Positions 51,406-51,801 of a DNA stretch of 51,801 nucleotides are shown here, piece after piece. Every line of letters starts with the position of its first letter. The stretch's first letter is position 1. Origin of the DNA: Prochlorococcus sp. scB243_496M6 (GTDB lineage Bacteria > Cyanobacteriota > Cyanobacteriia > PCC-6307 > Cyanobiaceae); the NCBI GenBank assembly GCA_000635535.1, contig JFMF01000195.1:1-51801 (forward strand). The letters run 5' to 3'. The translations under genes and the position numbers were made by a program. The notes beneath the pieces are model-generated. The model did not search any database and was not told the DNA's origin. It saw only the letters and a program-made list of their open reading frames with translations.

Positions 51406-51729
51406 ATGTCATCAGCTCCAGCCGTAACTGATTCTTCATTTGACAAGGATGTACTGCAAAGTGATCTTCCAGTATTGGTTGATTTTTGGGCTCCATGGTG
51501 CGGTCCATGTAGGATGGTCGCTCCAGTTGTAGAAGAAATCTCAAAAGACTTTGAAGGGAAGATTAAAGTTTTTAAATTAAACACAGATGAAAATCCAAAT
51601 GTAGCCAGTCAATACGGAATTAGAAGTATTCCTACATTAATGATCTTTAAAGGAGGTCAAAAGGTTGATACTGTTGTTGGTGCTGTGCCAAAAGCAACTC
51701 TTTCGAGCACTTTAACTAAGCATTTATAA
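51406..51729 (+). CDS. trxA: Thioredoxin
   Basis: An m-type thioredoxin of 107 residues reducing target disulfides, likely including the OpcA/Zwf system and Calvin-cycle enzymes. It has [15 protein letters not shown] with the redox pair C32/C35, the cis-Pro in RSIPTLM, and the C-terminal amphipathic helix. An AGGA lies about 12 bases before the ATG. The hisH start follows 12 bases after its stop. Confidence 0.97.
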   Translation: MSSAPAVTDSSFDKDVLQSDLPVLVDFWAPWCGPCRMVAPVVEEISKDFEGKIKVFKLNTDENPNVASQYGIRSIPTLMIFKGGQKVDTVVGAVPKATLSSTLTKHL

Positions 51730-51740
51730 ATTTAAAAGCT

Positions 51741-51801
51741 TTGCATAAAATTGGACTAATAGACTATGGAATGGGCAATATTCATTCTGTAACAAAATCT
51801 C
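51741..51801 (+). CDS. hisH: HisH, imidazole glycerol phosphate synthase glutaminase subunit (3' partial)
   Basis: Twenty residues are visible from a TTG start: MHKIGLIDYGMGNIHSVTKS. The IDYGMGN-x-x-S-V segment is the diagnostic HisH N-terminus; the enzyme supplies ammonia to HisF in histidine synthesis. The catalytic region lies beyond the window. The distance from trxA (12 bases) suggests co-transcription. Confidence 0.8.
   Translation, partial: MHKIGLIDYGMGNIHSVTKS

Overview
The window reads as a chromosomal segment of a high-light-adapted Prochlorococcus or a very close marine picocyanobacterium. The evidence is the very A+T-rich sequence, gene-dense layout with tiny spacers, and cyanobacteria-specific genes: a PsbP lipoprotein, ferredoxin-NADP reductase with a C-terminal Tyr, SasA with a KaiB-like sensor, OpcA, CrtL-type lycopene cyclase, and the small RNA Yfr1 between guaB and trxA. 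It is core genome. I see no insertion sequence, prophage, CRISPR array, integrase or genomic-island signature. No gene-free stretch reaches 300 bases; the longest are about 246 (malQ/prs), 230 (guaB/trxA, holding Yfr1), 223 (leuA/GH57) and 180 (upstream of petH and of clpC).

Layout. 1-5202: recB (5' end cut by the window edge) and recD. 5203-9227: a structured leader, a DEAD-box RNA helicase, a small secreted protein and an ABC exporter. 9242-11405: psbP (minus), then recR and lipA. 11393-16973 (minus): probable operon lysA, cdaA, uppS, bioB, trhO and a conserved protein. 17061-22223: rimI, clpC, a GldA-like dehydrogenase and an alpha/beta hydrolase. 22236-24500 (minus): cdsA and an Orn/Lys/Arg decarboxylase. 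24565-26825: an ABC1/UbiB kinase and an HTH membrane protein. 26839-28360 (minus): malQ. 28607-32558: prs, a secreted protein, a possible CpeS-like protein, sasA, tRNA-Glu(UUC) and an SRPBCC protein. 32739-38181: petH, zwf, opcA, cbiA. 38178-40508 (minus): a divergent PAP2 protein, crtE, folD. 40583-47210: a PgpH-like HD hydrolase, a membrane protein, leuA, a GH57 enzyme, crtL. 47234-51801: gyrA, GuaB3-type guaB, Yfr1, trxA and the start of hisH.

How the genes fit together. Several serve carbon flow and redox: glycogen handling (GH57 enzyme, MalQ), oxidative pentose phosphate entry (Zwf, OpcA), NADPH production (PetH), clock output (SasA) and thioredoxin. A cell-envelope and second-messenger group joins LysA, UppS, CdsA, the diadenylate cyclase CdaA and a candidate c-di-AMP phosphodiesterase. 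RecB/RecD/RecR and GyrA handle DNA; LipA, BioB, CbiA, FolD and LeuA make cofactors and amino acids.

The dominant oddity is sequence quality. Ten genes carry eleven frameshifts, every one inside an A or T run of six or more. Nine are one base too long in runs of 6-8 and two are one base too short in runs of 9-10. Several affected genes are expected to be essential (leuA twice, crtE). This is most simply homopolymer sequencing error, though the two longest A tracts (recB, alpha/beta hydrolase) could be rescued by transcriptional slippage. The best candidates for real, less-described biology are a 13-bp hairpin ending one base before the helicase start codon and the lysA-cdaA-uppS arrangement.
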